Source: Lucifugimonas sp038150225 (GTDB lineage: Bacteria > Chloroflexota > Dehalococcoidia > Lucifugimonadales > Lucifugimonadaceae). Taken from it: 64,000 nucleotides of DNA. Positions 42,561-50,761 of this stretch are shown in pieces (the stretch's first letter is position 1; every line of letters starts with the position of its first letter). A program made the position numbers and the translations under genes. The stretch is taken from the NCBI GenBank assembly GCA_038150225.1, contig JAYQWG010000001.1, positions 1 through 64,000 of the forward strand. The letters run 5' to 3'. The notes under the pieces were generated by a model, which did no database searches, was not told the DNA's origin, and saw nothing but the letters and a program-made list of their open reading frames with translations.

Positions 42561-43577
42561 CTAGGCAGTTGGCGTCCACTTGCGGAGCGACGCCTGTTCC
42601 TGTCGAGGGTTCTGGTGTCGACCCCACTCAACGTACGAAACCTCGGCGACGTAAACGTTGCCTTGCGAGTCGATAGCCATACTGTGTGGCCACAGGAACT
42701 GGTCAGGCTCGTTTCCGAACGTTGTAGCCCCGAACCGGGTTAGTCGACTGCCTTCCCGGTCGTACACGCCGATTCGGTTACCGGTATTGGCATTTCCTCG
42801 AGTCGGAGAGCCGTTCGTTGGGCCCTGTTCAGCAACGTAAATACGAACATTGTCGCCTGTGCCTGTGACTTCCACGGCTACGGCTTTGTGGGCGTTCCAC
42901 TCCCGTAGAAACTCACCCTCGGTCGTGAATACCTGGACTCGGTGGCTTTCACGGTCGCAAACAATCACTTCTTCGTCGTCGATAAGTGCGAGGTTATGAG
43001 GCAAATTGAACTCACCCGGATCGGTACCAGGCGTGCCCCACGACATGATGTGATTGCCGTCCTTGTTGAGTCGGTGAACACGTGAGTTCCCGTATCCGTC
43101 AGAGATGAAAATGTCGCCCGTCTTTTTCGATATGGCAACATCAGTCGGCTTGTTGAACATCTCACCGCTTTGAGGTTCCGCAGGAGTCCCGTCACCTATC
43201 TGCATTAGGTACTCGCCTGACTTGGTCATCTTGTTGATCTGGTGACCAGTGTCGTCGACCAGCCACACGTTCTGCTCGTGGTCGATTGTTATGGCGTGCG
43301 GGCGGGTAAACCACGTGTCGTAGAACTGCATAGTGTTCCCGTAGGGGTCCCGAATGATTCGGACCGCATCAGGCGGGTTGTCGTTGCCCCACATGTCGAT
43401 CACGTTGCCGTCAGGATCGAACACAAGAACAGGCTGGTTTCCGCGGTTGAAAACGAACACGTTGTCCTGGTCATCGACCGCAACCGCACACGCTTCGCGG
43501 AGCCACAGGCCATGCGGTACTTTCGCCCAACCTGGAACTGGTTCGAACTTCGAATCGGCTGTTACGAGCGGCGGCAT
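42561..43577 (-). CDS. NHL-repeat beta-propeller protein
   Basis: A 338-residue protein consisting of a six-bladed NHL/peptidylglycine-lyase-like propeller. Repeats such as ACAVAVDDQDNVFVFNR, HAITIDHEQNVWLVDD, TDVAISKKTGDIFISDG and HSMAIDSQGNVYVAEV recur about every 45-60 residues. There is no signal peptide or transmembrane helix at the chosen start. Such proteins serve as lyases or binding scaffolds; no catalytic triad can be assigned with confidence. The ATG preceded by GAGGA at 5 nt is chosen over a TTG four codons earlier. Confidence 0.85.
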   Translation of the reverse strand: MPPLVTADSKFEPVPGWAKVPHGLWLREACAVAVDDQDNVFVFNRGNQPVLVFDPDGNVIDMWGNDNPPDAVRIIRDPYGNTMQFYDTWFTRPHAITIDHEQNVWLVDDTGHQINKMTKSGEYLMQIGDGTPAEPQSGEMFNKPTDVAISKKTGDIFISDGYGNSRVHRLNKDGNHIMSWGTPGTDPGEFNLPHNLALIDDEEVIVCDRESHRVQVFTTEGEFLREWNAHKAVAVEVTGTGDNVRIYVAEQGPTNGSPTRGNANTGNRIGVYDREGSRLTRFGATTFGNEPDQFLWPHSMAIDSQGNVYVAEVSYVEWGRHQNPRQEQASLRKWTPTA

Positions 43578-43645
43578 GAGTGTCCTCAAACTGGTGGAAG
43601 AAAGATCAACGTGATTTGAGGAAGCATGTTAATCCCAGATCGAGA

Positions 43646-44200
43646 CTAACTGTTGTTCATCCGTTCAAGTATCAAATCAATATCGGGAGTTTTGTTGAAG
43701 ACCAGCGCCTTGTGACGGTGTTGCTCGACTTTGGCTCTAATTTTCGCCTGGGTGAGAATTTCGTCGCTGCCGTTGTCTAGGTCCCCGATTTCGGGAGACT
43801 GAAAGCTGGTACGAATGAATCCCATGAACCTGAAAAGCTTCGGTCAGCCCGGATGGCGATTGTTTCGACGCAGTTCTGCTTTGACGTGACGCCAGAACAC
43901 TCTCCACAGCATTACCCGAAGGGGGATGTCGATAAGAATTACTTTGTCTGCGACATCCCAGACTTCTTGAGCCCAACCAACATAAACGCCCTCGGCGACC
44001 CATTCCGGTTGTGCTGCCAGTTCAGCAATGTTTTGCTTTCGCTCACGTTCAGGGGCGCGTTTGCCAGTGCCTTCCTCAGTCCACATGAGAGGGTCGAGCT
44101 CAACAAACGGCAGACCAAGCCGTTCCGCCAGGTCTTTGGCAACAGTGCTTTTGCCTACGCCGCTACCACCAGTTATGTAAATCCGCTTCGGTTGGTTCAT
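43646..44200 (-). pseudogene. P-loop nucleoside/adenylate-type kinase interrupted by TGA
   Basis: An adenylate-kinase-like small kinase. P-loop GGSGVGKST (11-19), then LPFVELDPLMW, WVAEGVYVGWAQE and KVILIDIPLRVMLWR are typical of the FlaR/topology-modulation-like kinases. The frame meets TGA (43844-43846) after RRNNRHPG, but stays open for 65 more codons that continue the family C-terminus: PKLFRFMGFIRTSF to ILERMNNS. A tryptophan or similar residue is expected at the stop, so TGG to TGA is the simplest lesion. It is either a point-mutated gene, a sequencing error, or read through. A GTG 15 nt upstream, with TAAACT before it, is an alternative start. Confidence 0.7.
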
Positions 44201-44335
44201 AAATTCGTCGACCACAAACTCGACCGAGTTTATAACCAGATTTCTTGATAGATTTGCTTGTCTTGAAATTTGATCACTGGCGTGCAGGGTCCAACACCTG
44301 ACTGAGCCGAGTAAGAAAAGAACAGGTAAGTACGA

Positions 44336-45142
44336 ATGTTTGCTGATTTGAGTGGAAAAATTGCACTGGTTACCGGTGGTGGCCAGGGTTTGGGTCTCGG
44401 CATGGTCATGAAGATGGCGGGACAGGGCGCCGATATTGCCATTGCTGACCTTAGTCAAGAGAACGCTGCCGCAGCTGCAAAGCAGGTTGAGGAACTCGGG
44501 CGCAAGGCTTACACAGCCAAAATGGATGTCACCGACAAAGACTCGGTAATCGCTGCTGTCGACAAGATCACAGCCGAAGCTGGCCAGATCGACATCCTTG
44601 CCAACAACGCAGGTGTTGCCGGTGCGCCTGGCTCGACCGGTACCGGGTTCCGAGATGTTGACTGGGAGTTCACGTGGAAAGTGAACGTGAAGGGTCTTTC
44701 GGACGTTACCGAAGCTGTTCTTCCTCAAATGCGAGCACGCAAGTCAGGCAAGATCATCAACGTTTCTTCAGTAGCCGCCAAAGCTGCGAAGTACCAGACC
44801 GCCTACTACGCCACGACCAAGATGGCAGTCGTTGCCTATACTCAGGCTCTCGCTCGTGAAGTTGCTGCTGAGAACATCAACGTGAACGCGGTTGCTCCAG
44901 GTCGAATTTGGACTCAGTTCCACCAGGACTGGATGAAAGAGCGCGAAGCTCTCGGTGATAGTGCTGTTGTTGGTCAGGACAAGTACGACGTATTCATGGA
45001 CTCGCTTAAGGAAGTTATTCCAATGCAGCGTCCACAAACCCCTGAGGACATTGGTGCGTTGGTCACGTTCCTGGCTTCGGAAGAGGCTCGAAACATCACA
45101 GGCCAGACCATCCAGTGCGATGGCGGACAGGTAATGGTCTAG
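44336..45142 (+). CDS. Classical short-chain dehydrogenase/reductase
   Basis: A 268-residue NAD(P)-dependent SDR with all classical motifs: TGGGQGLG cofactor loop (13-20), NNAG, INVSS serine (S144/S145), Y158-A-T-T-K162, and the C-terminal GQTIQCDGG. It resembles 3-oxoacyl-ACP reductase / sugar-alcohol dehydrogenase types, with the substrate unknown. It contrasts with the SDR at 22346, which lacks the lysine. It is transcribed divergently from the interrupted kinase and closed by a strong terminator. Confidence 0.9.
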   Translation: MFADLSGKIALVTGGGQGLGLGMVMKMAGQGADIAIADLSQENAAAAAKQVEELGRKAYTAKMDVTDKDSVIAAVDKITAEAGQIDILANNAGVAGAPGSTGTGFRDVDWEFTWKVNVKGLSDVTEAVLPQMRARKSGKIINVSSVAAKAAKYQTAYYATTKMAVVAYTQALAREVAAENINVNAVAPGRIWTQFHQDWMKEREALGDSAVVGQDKYDVFMDSLKEVIPMQRPQTPEDIGALVTFLASEEARNITGQTIQCDGGQVMV

Positions 45143-45170
45143 GCGACTGGTCGCTTTTAGATTTTCGATC

Positions 45171-45200
45171 AACGGGCGGTTTAAAAACCGCCCGTTTTTA
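45171..45200 (+). terminator. Rho-independent terminator
   Basis: A perfect G+C-rich stem (AACGGGCGGTTT and its complement) with a very short A loop, followed by a T run. It ends the SDR transcript just before the dispersed repeat. Confidence 0.9.
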
Positions 45201-45203
45201 TTC

Positions 45204-45228
45204 GTCATCCTGAGCCCGTCAAAGGACC
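45204..45228 (+). repeat. Dispersed GTCATCCTGAGC repeat, copy B
   Basis: GTCATCCTGAGCCCGTCAAA followed by GGACC, sharing 21 of the first 24 bases with the copy at 42523. It lies between convergent genes, immediately after a terminator. A weaker relative (GTCATCCCGAC...GGATC) is at about 58340. Confidence 0.7.
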
Positions 45229-45252
45229 GAGAGGGATCTCAATGGCCGCCAC

Positions 45253-45825
45253 CTAAAACTCGATGCCTTTTTGTGCCCTGATGCCCTGCTCGGCGTATGG
45301 GTGTTTGATCTCTCGCATTTCGGTTACGAGATCGGCGAATTCAACCAACGCAGGATCGGCGTCTCGTCCCGTCATTACAACATGAACCATTTCGGGTCGT
45401 GCTTTTAATGCTTCGATCACCTCGGCAACTTCGATCCAGCCATATGAAATCGGATATGTGATCTCATCGAGTACAACCACGTCGTAATCACCTGATGCAA
45501 TCTTCTCTTTTGCTATGTCCCAACCGTTCTGGGCGCGAGACTCATCCTCAGAAAGATCTTTCGACGTCCAGGTGAAGCCTCTTCCAGCGGAAATTATTTC
45601 AATGCCCAGTTTCTCGGCAGCCATTTGCTCGCCGTACATCGATTTTTCGCTCTTAATGAACTGAACGGCACAGGTCTTCATTCCTCGACCCCATGCCCGA
45701 AGCATGACACCGAACGCAGCAGTGCTTTTGCCTTTGCCATTTCCGGTATTGATAACCACCAGACCCTTCCGGTCTCGGGTCAGGTTAGGTGGGGGCGTAA
45801 ACGATTCAGGTGGTTTTTTAGCCAT
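45253..45825 (-). CDS. cobO: Cob(I)yrinic acid a,c-diamide adenosyltransferase
   Basis: A 190-residue CobA/CobO/BtuR-type corrinoid adenosyltransferase. The P-loop GNGKGKST (28-35) is the unusual family form. AWGRGMKTCAVQFIK, VVLDEITYPISYGW and VVMTGRDADPAL are hallmarks. It attaches the adenosyl group to cob(I)alamin or cobyrinate in cobalamin synthesis or salvage. Its ATG is 6 nt after the stop of the VIT-family gene, so the two and the epimerase gene upstream are likely one transcript. No other cob gene is nearby. Confidence 0.94.
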   Translation of the reverse strand: MAKKPPESFTPPPNLTRDRKGLVVINTGNGKGKSTAAFGVMLRAWGRGMKTCAVQFIKSEKSMYGEQMAAEKLGIEIISAGRGFTWTSKDLSEDESRAQNGWDIAKEKIASGDYDVVVLDEITYPISYGWIEVAEVIEALKARPEMVHVVMTGRDADPALVEFADLVTEMREIKHPYAEQGIRAQKGIEF

Positions 45826-45831
45826 TTGGAG

Positions 45832-46605
45832 TTAGATTCCGTCCGCAATTCCGCGCAAAGCCCAGCCAACAGTGTACGCAAGCACGGCAGCGATTCCACC
45901 GACGGCCACAGTTTCGAGACCAGCGACCAGTTTGTTCATTTCAACCACTCGAGCTTTGTAGACGCCGATCGAGAAGAAGGTGATTGCGGTTGCGATTGAA
46001 CTCCAAAGGAACGGAGATGCCAGACCGTCGTCCAGCATTAGGTCGATGATGAACGGCACCACGGGAACGAAACCTGCAATAAGGAACGAAATAAAAGTGA
46101 ACCATGCCGCTCTCTTGGGTTCAGGTCCCTCAATCAACATTCCGTGCTCTTCTTTGAGCATCGTGTCGATCCACACTTCTTCGTCAGATGTGATTACCTC
46201 GACTACCTGTTCGAGAAGATCTCCTTCGAAGCCTTTTGCAGCGTAAATCTGTCGAATTTCCTCGCGTTCGCCTTCGGGTATTAGACGGATCTCTTCCGCT
46301 TCCTCTTCACGAATTTTGCCGGTGTATTGCTTCTCGGCACGCGTACCCAGGAAGTTGCTGACGGCCATCGAGAAGCCATCAGCAACGAGGTTCGCAAGCC
46401 CGAGAATGACAACGATTCCTGGAGCAAGTTCCGCACCCACAACACCAGACACGACAGCGAATGTCGTTATGGTCCCGTCGATACCACCGTAGACCATGTC
46501 CTTCAAATAGCTCTGCGGCGATCCGTTCAATAGGCGCTCGCGTATCCCTTCAGGAGTGTGAGTCTCCTGCAGATGATCTGGAGGTCCTGTAAGACTGCTT
46601 CCCAT
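45832..46605 (-). CDS. VIT1/CCC1-family iron/manganese transporter
   Basis: A 257-residue membrane protein with five predicted helices. The N-terminal helix block YGGIDGTITTFAVVSGVVGA is the family signature for metal binding and translocation. A cytosolic acidic helical hairpin (about 95-165, with EEEAEEIRLIPEGEREEIRQ) corresponds to the metal-binding domain of VIT1. The C-terminal helices complete the fold. It probably exports or sequesters Fe2+ or Mn2+. It is located between the epimerase gene (9 nt) and cobO (6 nt). Confidence 0.9.
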   Translation of the reverse strand: MGSSLTGPPDHLQETHTPEGIRERLLNGSPQSYLKDMVYGGIDGTITTFAVVSGVVGAELAPGIVVILGLANLVADGFSMAVSNFLGTRAEKQYTGKIREEEAEEIRLIPEGEREEIRQIYAAKGFEGDLLEQVVEVITSDEEVWIDTMLKEEHGMLIEGPEPKRAAWFTFISFLIAGFVPVVPFIIDLMLDDGLASPFLWSSIATAITFFSIGVYKARVVEMNKLVAGLETVAVGGIAAVLAYTVGWALRGIADGI

Positions 46606-46614
46606 TTTGACTTT

Positions 46615-47376
46615 CTAGAATCCGTGATCCGCTGCGCTGTCCTGAGGAACGAAACCCAGAACTTTCCGGGCGTGCTCAATGTCTCGGTAGCGAGTCGGAT
46701 TATCCGAACAAGCGAATACGACGGCATACTTGAGATCATCCGGTGCATGCACCGCTTTGTCGATCATTTGGATGATGTCCCGGTGACTGCACCATACAGA
46801 GGCATTTCGAGCATTCAGCGGCACATCGTCGATCTCGACTTTACCGATACGAATACAGATTATGGACATGTCGTACTGCTCGGAATACATGCTTCCGAGG
46901 TTCTCCGTGAACATTTTTGTGACCGTATAAATGTTTCGGGGTCGAACTGGATCAGTCTCAGAGATCAGTGGCCGTGGCGATGGCATGGTGAAATCTGGAT
47001 CGTGAACAATGGATTTGAAAGGCTCATCGTTCTCATACCCGGCGATTACCGCACCACTGCTCGCAGCGACGATCCGCTTCACCCTGGCAATACGGCAAGC
47101 TTCAAACAAGTTGTATACGCCGGTTACGTTGGCTTTGATGTGAGTTTCCGCTGGCACATCTCCCCGAGACGCTGCCATGTGCACAACCGTGTCTACGCCT
47201 TCAAGCGCAGGCAGAATGCCATCGATTCCTTCACCAATGTCGACAACGGTTGTTGGGAAGCCATCGACTTCACTCCTGCCGAGCGCATCAACTTCGTACG
47301 ACTCAGCAAATTTTCGACCCGCGAGACCTCCAATGAGTCCACTCATGCCAGTTACGAGAATTTTCGAAGGTGTCAT
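46615..47376 (-). CDS. NAD-dependent epimerase/dehydratase
   Basis: A 253-residue extended SDR. The cofactor motif is LVTGMSGLIGG (8-17), TVVHMAASRG follows at 63-72, the serine is in AASSGAV, and the catalytic Y150-T-V-T-K154 is intact. It resembles NAD-dependent uronate dehydrogenases and sugar-nucleotide epimerases of about 250-270 residues; uronate dehydrogenase activity would fit the sugar-acid genes of the window but is unproven. It lies 3 nt downstream of recG on the same strand. Confidence 0.87.
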   Translation of the reverse strand: MTPSKILVTGMSGLIGGLAGRKFAESYEVDALGRSEVDGFPTTVVDIGEGIDGILPALEGVDTVVHMAASRGDVPAETHIKANVTGVYNLFEACRIARVKRIVAASSGAVIAGYENDEPFKSIVHDPDFTMPSPRPLISETDPVRPRNIYTVTKMFTENLGSMYSEQYDMSIICIRIGKVEIDDVPLNARNASVWCSHRDIIQMIDKAVHAPDDLKYAVVFACSDNPTRYRDIEHARKVLGFVPQDSAADHGF

Positions 47377-47379
47377 ATT

Positions 47380-49857
47380 TCAGGAGAAGTCGGTTATTTG
47401 TGTTGCCATCACCCGCTCAAGCTCTTTGGCAAGCTCAATGTGGTCGTCTAACGAACTATCGTTCGATGACATTAAGTCTGAAGCTTCCCTGCGAGCGAGG
47501 TGGAGCAGTTCAACGTCATCAATGGTTGCAACTTTAAGCTCATCCCAGCCGCTTTGACGTGTACCCATGTAGTCACCCGGACCGCGAATCCTGAGATCTT
47601 CCTCAGCAAGCTTGAAGCCGTCTGAGTTTTGAACAACTGCCTCAATGCGTTCGCTCGTGGCAGGTTGCTCTGGATCAATCATCAGGACACACTCGCTCGC
47701 GTGTTCTCCTCGACCAATACGTCCACGAAGCTGGTGGAGTTGGGCGAGACCAAATCGCTGCGGGCTCATGATCATCATTACGGTGGCGTTAGGAATGTCG
47801 ACGCCGACCTCGATTACCGGTGTAGCGACTAACACGTCGAGATCACGATTACGGAAGCGGTCCATAACCCCCTGTTTTTCGGGCAATGTCATTCGACCGT
47901 GAAGCAATCCAACGTTCAGGGCTTCGAACTCGCCGAATGAAAGACGTTCAAATTCATCGATAGCCGACACGGCTTCAATAGCGTCTGACTTGTCGATGAG
48001 CGGACAAACGACGAAGGCTTGTCTGCCCGATGCAACTTCTCGACGCACATGTTCGTAGGTGTGGTTTCTCGCCATATCGCCATTCGCCAATTTCGTGGTG
48101 ATTGGCTTTCGCCCACCCGGCAATGTTTTGAGCGTCGTGACATCAAGGTCGCCGTAAACCGTGAGTGCCAGCGTTCGAGGTATCGGCGTCGCGGACATCG
48201 CTAGCAGGTGCGGGCGAGGTGTCCTCTTGGTCAATGCACTGCGCTGCTCGACTCCGAACCTGTGTTGTTCGTCCACTACAGCGAGACCTAATCGAGGTAT
48301 TGAAACCGCCTCCTGGAGCAAGGCGTGGGTTCCGATTACGAGATCAGCTTCACCGTCGGCGATCATTTGCTGAAGTCGGGCTTTGATCGAACGTTTGTGA
48401 CTACCGATCAACAAAACAATCGTGATTCGTCGATTGTCGATGCCAGGCATGTTGGCGTAACGAACACTGTCTTCCGGCTCACCGGGCAGTGAAACTGCGT
48501 CAAGTTGGGCCGAAATGCTCAGGAAGTGCTGTTCAGCGAGAACTTCGGTCGGAGCCATCAATGCTCCCGTGAATCCGTTGGCAATTACGGTTAGCAGAGA
48601 CGCGAGAGCGACAACAGTTTTTCCACTGCCGACCTCGCCTTGAAGCAATCGTCCCATCGGGACACCGTCGTTTAGATCATCCAGTATTTGATCCAACGCT
48701 GCGGATTGGTCGATAGTTAGGTCGAATGGCAACGTCGATTCCAACGCTTGAACGACTGAACTCGAATCCGATTTTCCAACAACTATCCCATCGTTGCGAT
48801 TACGCCATTCATGCCTTCGTTTCAAAGCCGCGAGTTGGTACATAAACAACTCTTCGAACGCCAGGCGATTGCGCGCTTGAAGCTGGTGCCCGAACTCAGA
48901 TGGGTAGTGCATGGCTTCGATTGCCGGGAATCTACCCGGGAAGCCATTCCTACTCATCATCTCGATGGGTAAGAACTCGGTGAGCAGAGATTCCGAAATA
49001 TCGAGTGCTTTACGAGTTGAAGTGCGAATCGACCTTTGAGCTAAGCCCTCGGTTGACGGATAAACAGGAAGCAAATTGCCGGCGTGAGTGCTTTGACTCG
49101 ACGAATCGTTTGATAGCTCCTCGTACTCGGGGTTTTGAAGTTGTGCTCGACCCTGGAACGCTCCTATCTCACCGCTGAATGCGACGGTTGATCCCTTCCT
49201 GAACTTGTTCGCCAGGTAAGCCTGACGAAAAAATGTCGCCTCAAGAAGTCCAGTGCCGTCGTTGATCAGGATTTTCGCCGCGCCGGGTGGTGGTCCGATC
49301 CGTGCCCGCTCCGACTTCACCACTCGACCGGCAACCGTTGTTAGCTCACCGTACTCAACCTCGGCAATCTTCGTGATCTTTGAGTAGTCGACGTGACGAT
49401 GTGGGAACAGCCAGAGAAGATCACGAAGCGTTGAAATCTCCATCCGTGCGAGTTTTGGACGAGTTTGTTTGTGAATGAACTTGAGTTCATCGAGAGGAGT
49501 TTCGAGTGTGTAGTTCGTTGTGGAACTTGAACTGGTCTTTTTCGGAGTAGCCGATTTAGTTTGCCGATTCGGCTTGCTTTTGTCGGCTGTTGGAGCCTCA
49601 CCGCCCTTGAGACGGACCATGACTGCTGAAGCCCACCGGTAACGTAGTCCCGGTGCCAGCGCCGAGTAATTTGAACCCTTAAGAGGTTCAATTTCACGTA
49701 TCCACGGAAGGTCGGACGCCGTGCGCTCGATGAACTTGTCGAGACCTCCCATCACCGCGCGATCCTTGAACTCGAGCTTCTTTTCGAGTTCAAGGATGTT
49801 TTTTAGCGCTTCGACTGCGCGGTTCTGATTGTTTGTTCCGGTGAAGCTACCGGGCAA
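47380..49857 (-). CDS. recG: ATP-dependent DNA helicase RecG
   Basis: An 825-residue RecG that remodels stalled replication forks and Holliday junctions. It has an N-terminal extension (about 1-110, helical), then the wedge/OB-fold domain (TVAGRVVKSERARIG). The superfamily 2 helicase core contains Walker A GEVGSGKT, DEQH box VVDEQHRFGVEQR, motif III MSATPIPRTLALTVYGD, and motif VI QLRGRIGRGEH. The C-terminal TRP motif region ends with DLRIRGPGDYMGTRQSG. The TTG start sits one base after the degV stop, with GAGGG upstream. The fakA-degV-recG order is common in bacteria. Confidence 0.96.
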   Translation of the reverse strand: MPGSFTGTNNQNRAVEALKNILELEKKLEFKDRAVMGGLDKFIERTASDLPWIREIEPLKGSNYSALAPGLRYRWASAVMVRLKGGEAPTADKSKPNRQTKSATPKKTSSSSTTNYTLETPLDELKFIHKQTRPKLARMEISTLRDLLWLFPHRHVDYSKITKIAEVEYGELTTVAGRVVKSERARIGPPPGAAKILINDGTGLLEATFFRQAYLANKFRKGSTVAFSGEIGAFQGRAQLQNPEYEELSNDSSSQSTHAGNLLPVYPSTEGLAQRSIRTSTRKALDISESLLTEFLPIEMMSRNGFPGRFPAIEAMHYPSEFGHQLQARNRLAFEELFMYQLAALKRRHEWRNRNDGIVVGKSDSSSVVQALESTLPFDLTIDQSAALDQILDDLNDGVPMGRLLQGEVGSGKTVVALASLLTVIANGFTGALMAPTEVLAEQHFLSISAQLDAVSLPGEPEDSVRYANMPGIDNRRITIVLLIGSHKRSIKARLQQMIADGEADLVIGTHALLQEAVSIPRLGLAVVDEQHRFGVEQRSALTKRTPRPHLLAMSATPIPRTLALTVYGDLDVTTLKTLPGGRKPITTKLANGDMARNHTYEHVRREVASGRQAFVVCPLIDKSDAIEAVSAIDEFERLSFGEFEALNVGLLHGRMTLPEKQGVMDRFRNRDLDVLVATPVIEVGVDIPNATVMMIMSPQRFGLAQLHQLRGRIGRGEHASECVLMIDPEQPATSERIEAVVQNSDGFKLAEEDLRIRGPGDYMGTRQSGWDELKVATIDDVELLHLARREASDLMSSNDSSLDDHIELAKELERVMATQITDFS

Positions 49858-50700
49858 CTACTCTGCCCTCAAAAGTCCCAGACCAAGAACGCCAGGCCCC
49901 AGATAATTTCCAACTACTGGACCCAGTTGTGCAACCACGGGTTTGTTATCGGGAGCGTAGTTGGCTACCTCGTCTGCGATAGCTTGTGCTGCCTCGGGCT
50001 CGGTGGTGTACAGAATCGAAAGCTTATCCAGTGGAGATGCGTCGGCAACCATTTGCTCAAGCATCGCAACACCTTTTTTACGGTTTCGAGCTCTACCAAC
50101 TGGATGAGCTTCGCCTTCTTCGAGCGTGAGAATCGGCTTGATTCGAAGAAGTGACCCGACGAACCCTCTTGCTTTGCCGATACGCCCACCTCGGACGAGG
50201 TAGTCGAGAGTGTCGACCATTCCGACGAACGATGCCCGGGTTGCTGCTTTCTGCGCGATTTCAACTGCATCGTCTATCGATGCACCTGCGGCGATTTTCT
50301 CGGCAACGTGTACGACAGTCCAACCGAGAGCCATTGAGGCTTGCTCGGTATCAACAACTCGAATATCTACGCCGGTGTCGCCCATCTCAGATACTGCGTT
50401 TACGGCAGAAATATAAGTGAGACTGAGCTTCGACGAAATGTGGATTGAAATAATCGCATCGTGATCTTTCGAGAGTCGGGTGAACACGTCTACGAACTTT
50501 CCGACAGGCGGTGCAGATGTCGTCGGAATCTCCTTCGATTCAGGGAGAATCCTGTACATCTGGTCGGAAGTAATCGTTTGGCCATCGAGAAAAGTGTCGT
50601 CGCCAATGTGCACGTTTAGAGGGATGACCTCAATTCCGTGTTGTTTGGCTATTTCTGGTGGCAGATCAGAAGTGCTGTCGGTGACTACGGCGATCGTCAT
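49858..50700 (-). CDS. DegV-family fatty acid-binding protein (FakB-like)
   Basis: A 280-residue DegV-fold protein that holds a fatty acid in a deep pocket and presents it to the kinase FakA. AVVTDSTSDLPPEIA is the N-terminal signature, TTSAPPVGKFVDVF carries residues that contact the carboxylate, and ISSKLSLTYISA and VDTEQASMALGW follow. The C-terminal domain has LVRGGRIGKA. It is encoded directly after fakA and overlaps no gene; its stop abuts the recG start. CGGAG eight bases before the ATG supports the start. Confidence 0.9.
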   Translation of the reverse strand: MTIAVVTDSTSDLPPEIAKQHGIEVIPLNVHIGDDTFLDGQTITSDQMYRILPESKEIPTTSAPPVGKFVDVFTRLSKDHDAIISIHISSKLSLTYISAVNAVSEMGDTGVDIRVVDTEQASMALGWTVVHVAEKIAAGASIDDAVEIAQKAATRASFVGMVDTLDYLVRGGRIGKARGFVGSLLRIKPILTLEEGEAHPVGRARNRKKGVAMLEQMVADASPLDKLSILYTTEPEAAQAIADEVANYAPDNKPVVAQLGPVVGNYLGPGVLGLGLLRAE

Positions 50701-50761
50701 TTGGGCGCTCCGAGTAGAAGTCCGGTGGTGATCCGTCGAACATTAATTGTCCGTGCGCAGC

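Noticed and set aside
43844..43846. TGA in the P-loop kinase gene as selenocysteine
   Set aside because: The surrounding segment (NRHPG-x-PKLFRF) is not a redox site, the expected residue is not Cys, and no stem-loop follows.
44201..44728. N-terminal extension of the P-loop kinase over the divergent SDR gene
   Set aside because: The extension is antisense to a clear SDR coding sequence, and the kinase family starts at the RIYITGGSG strand.
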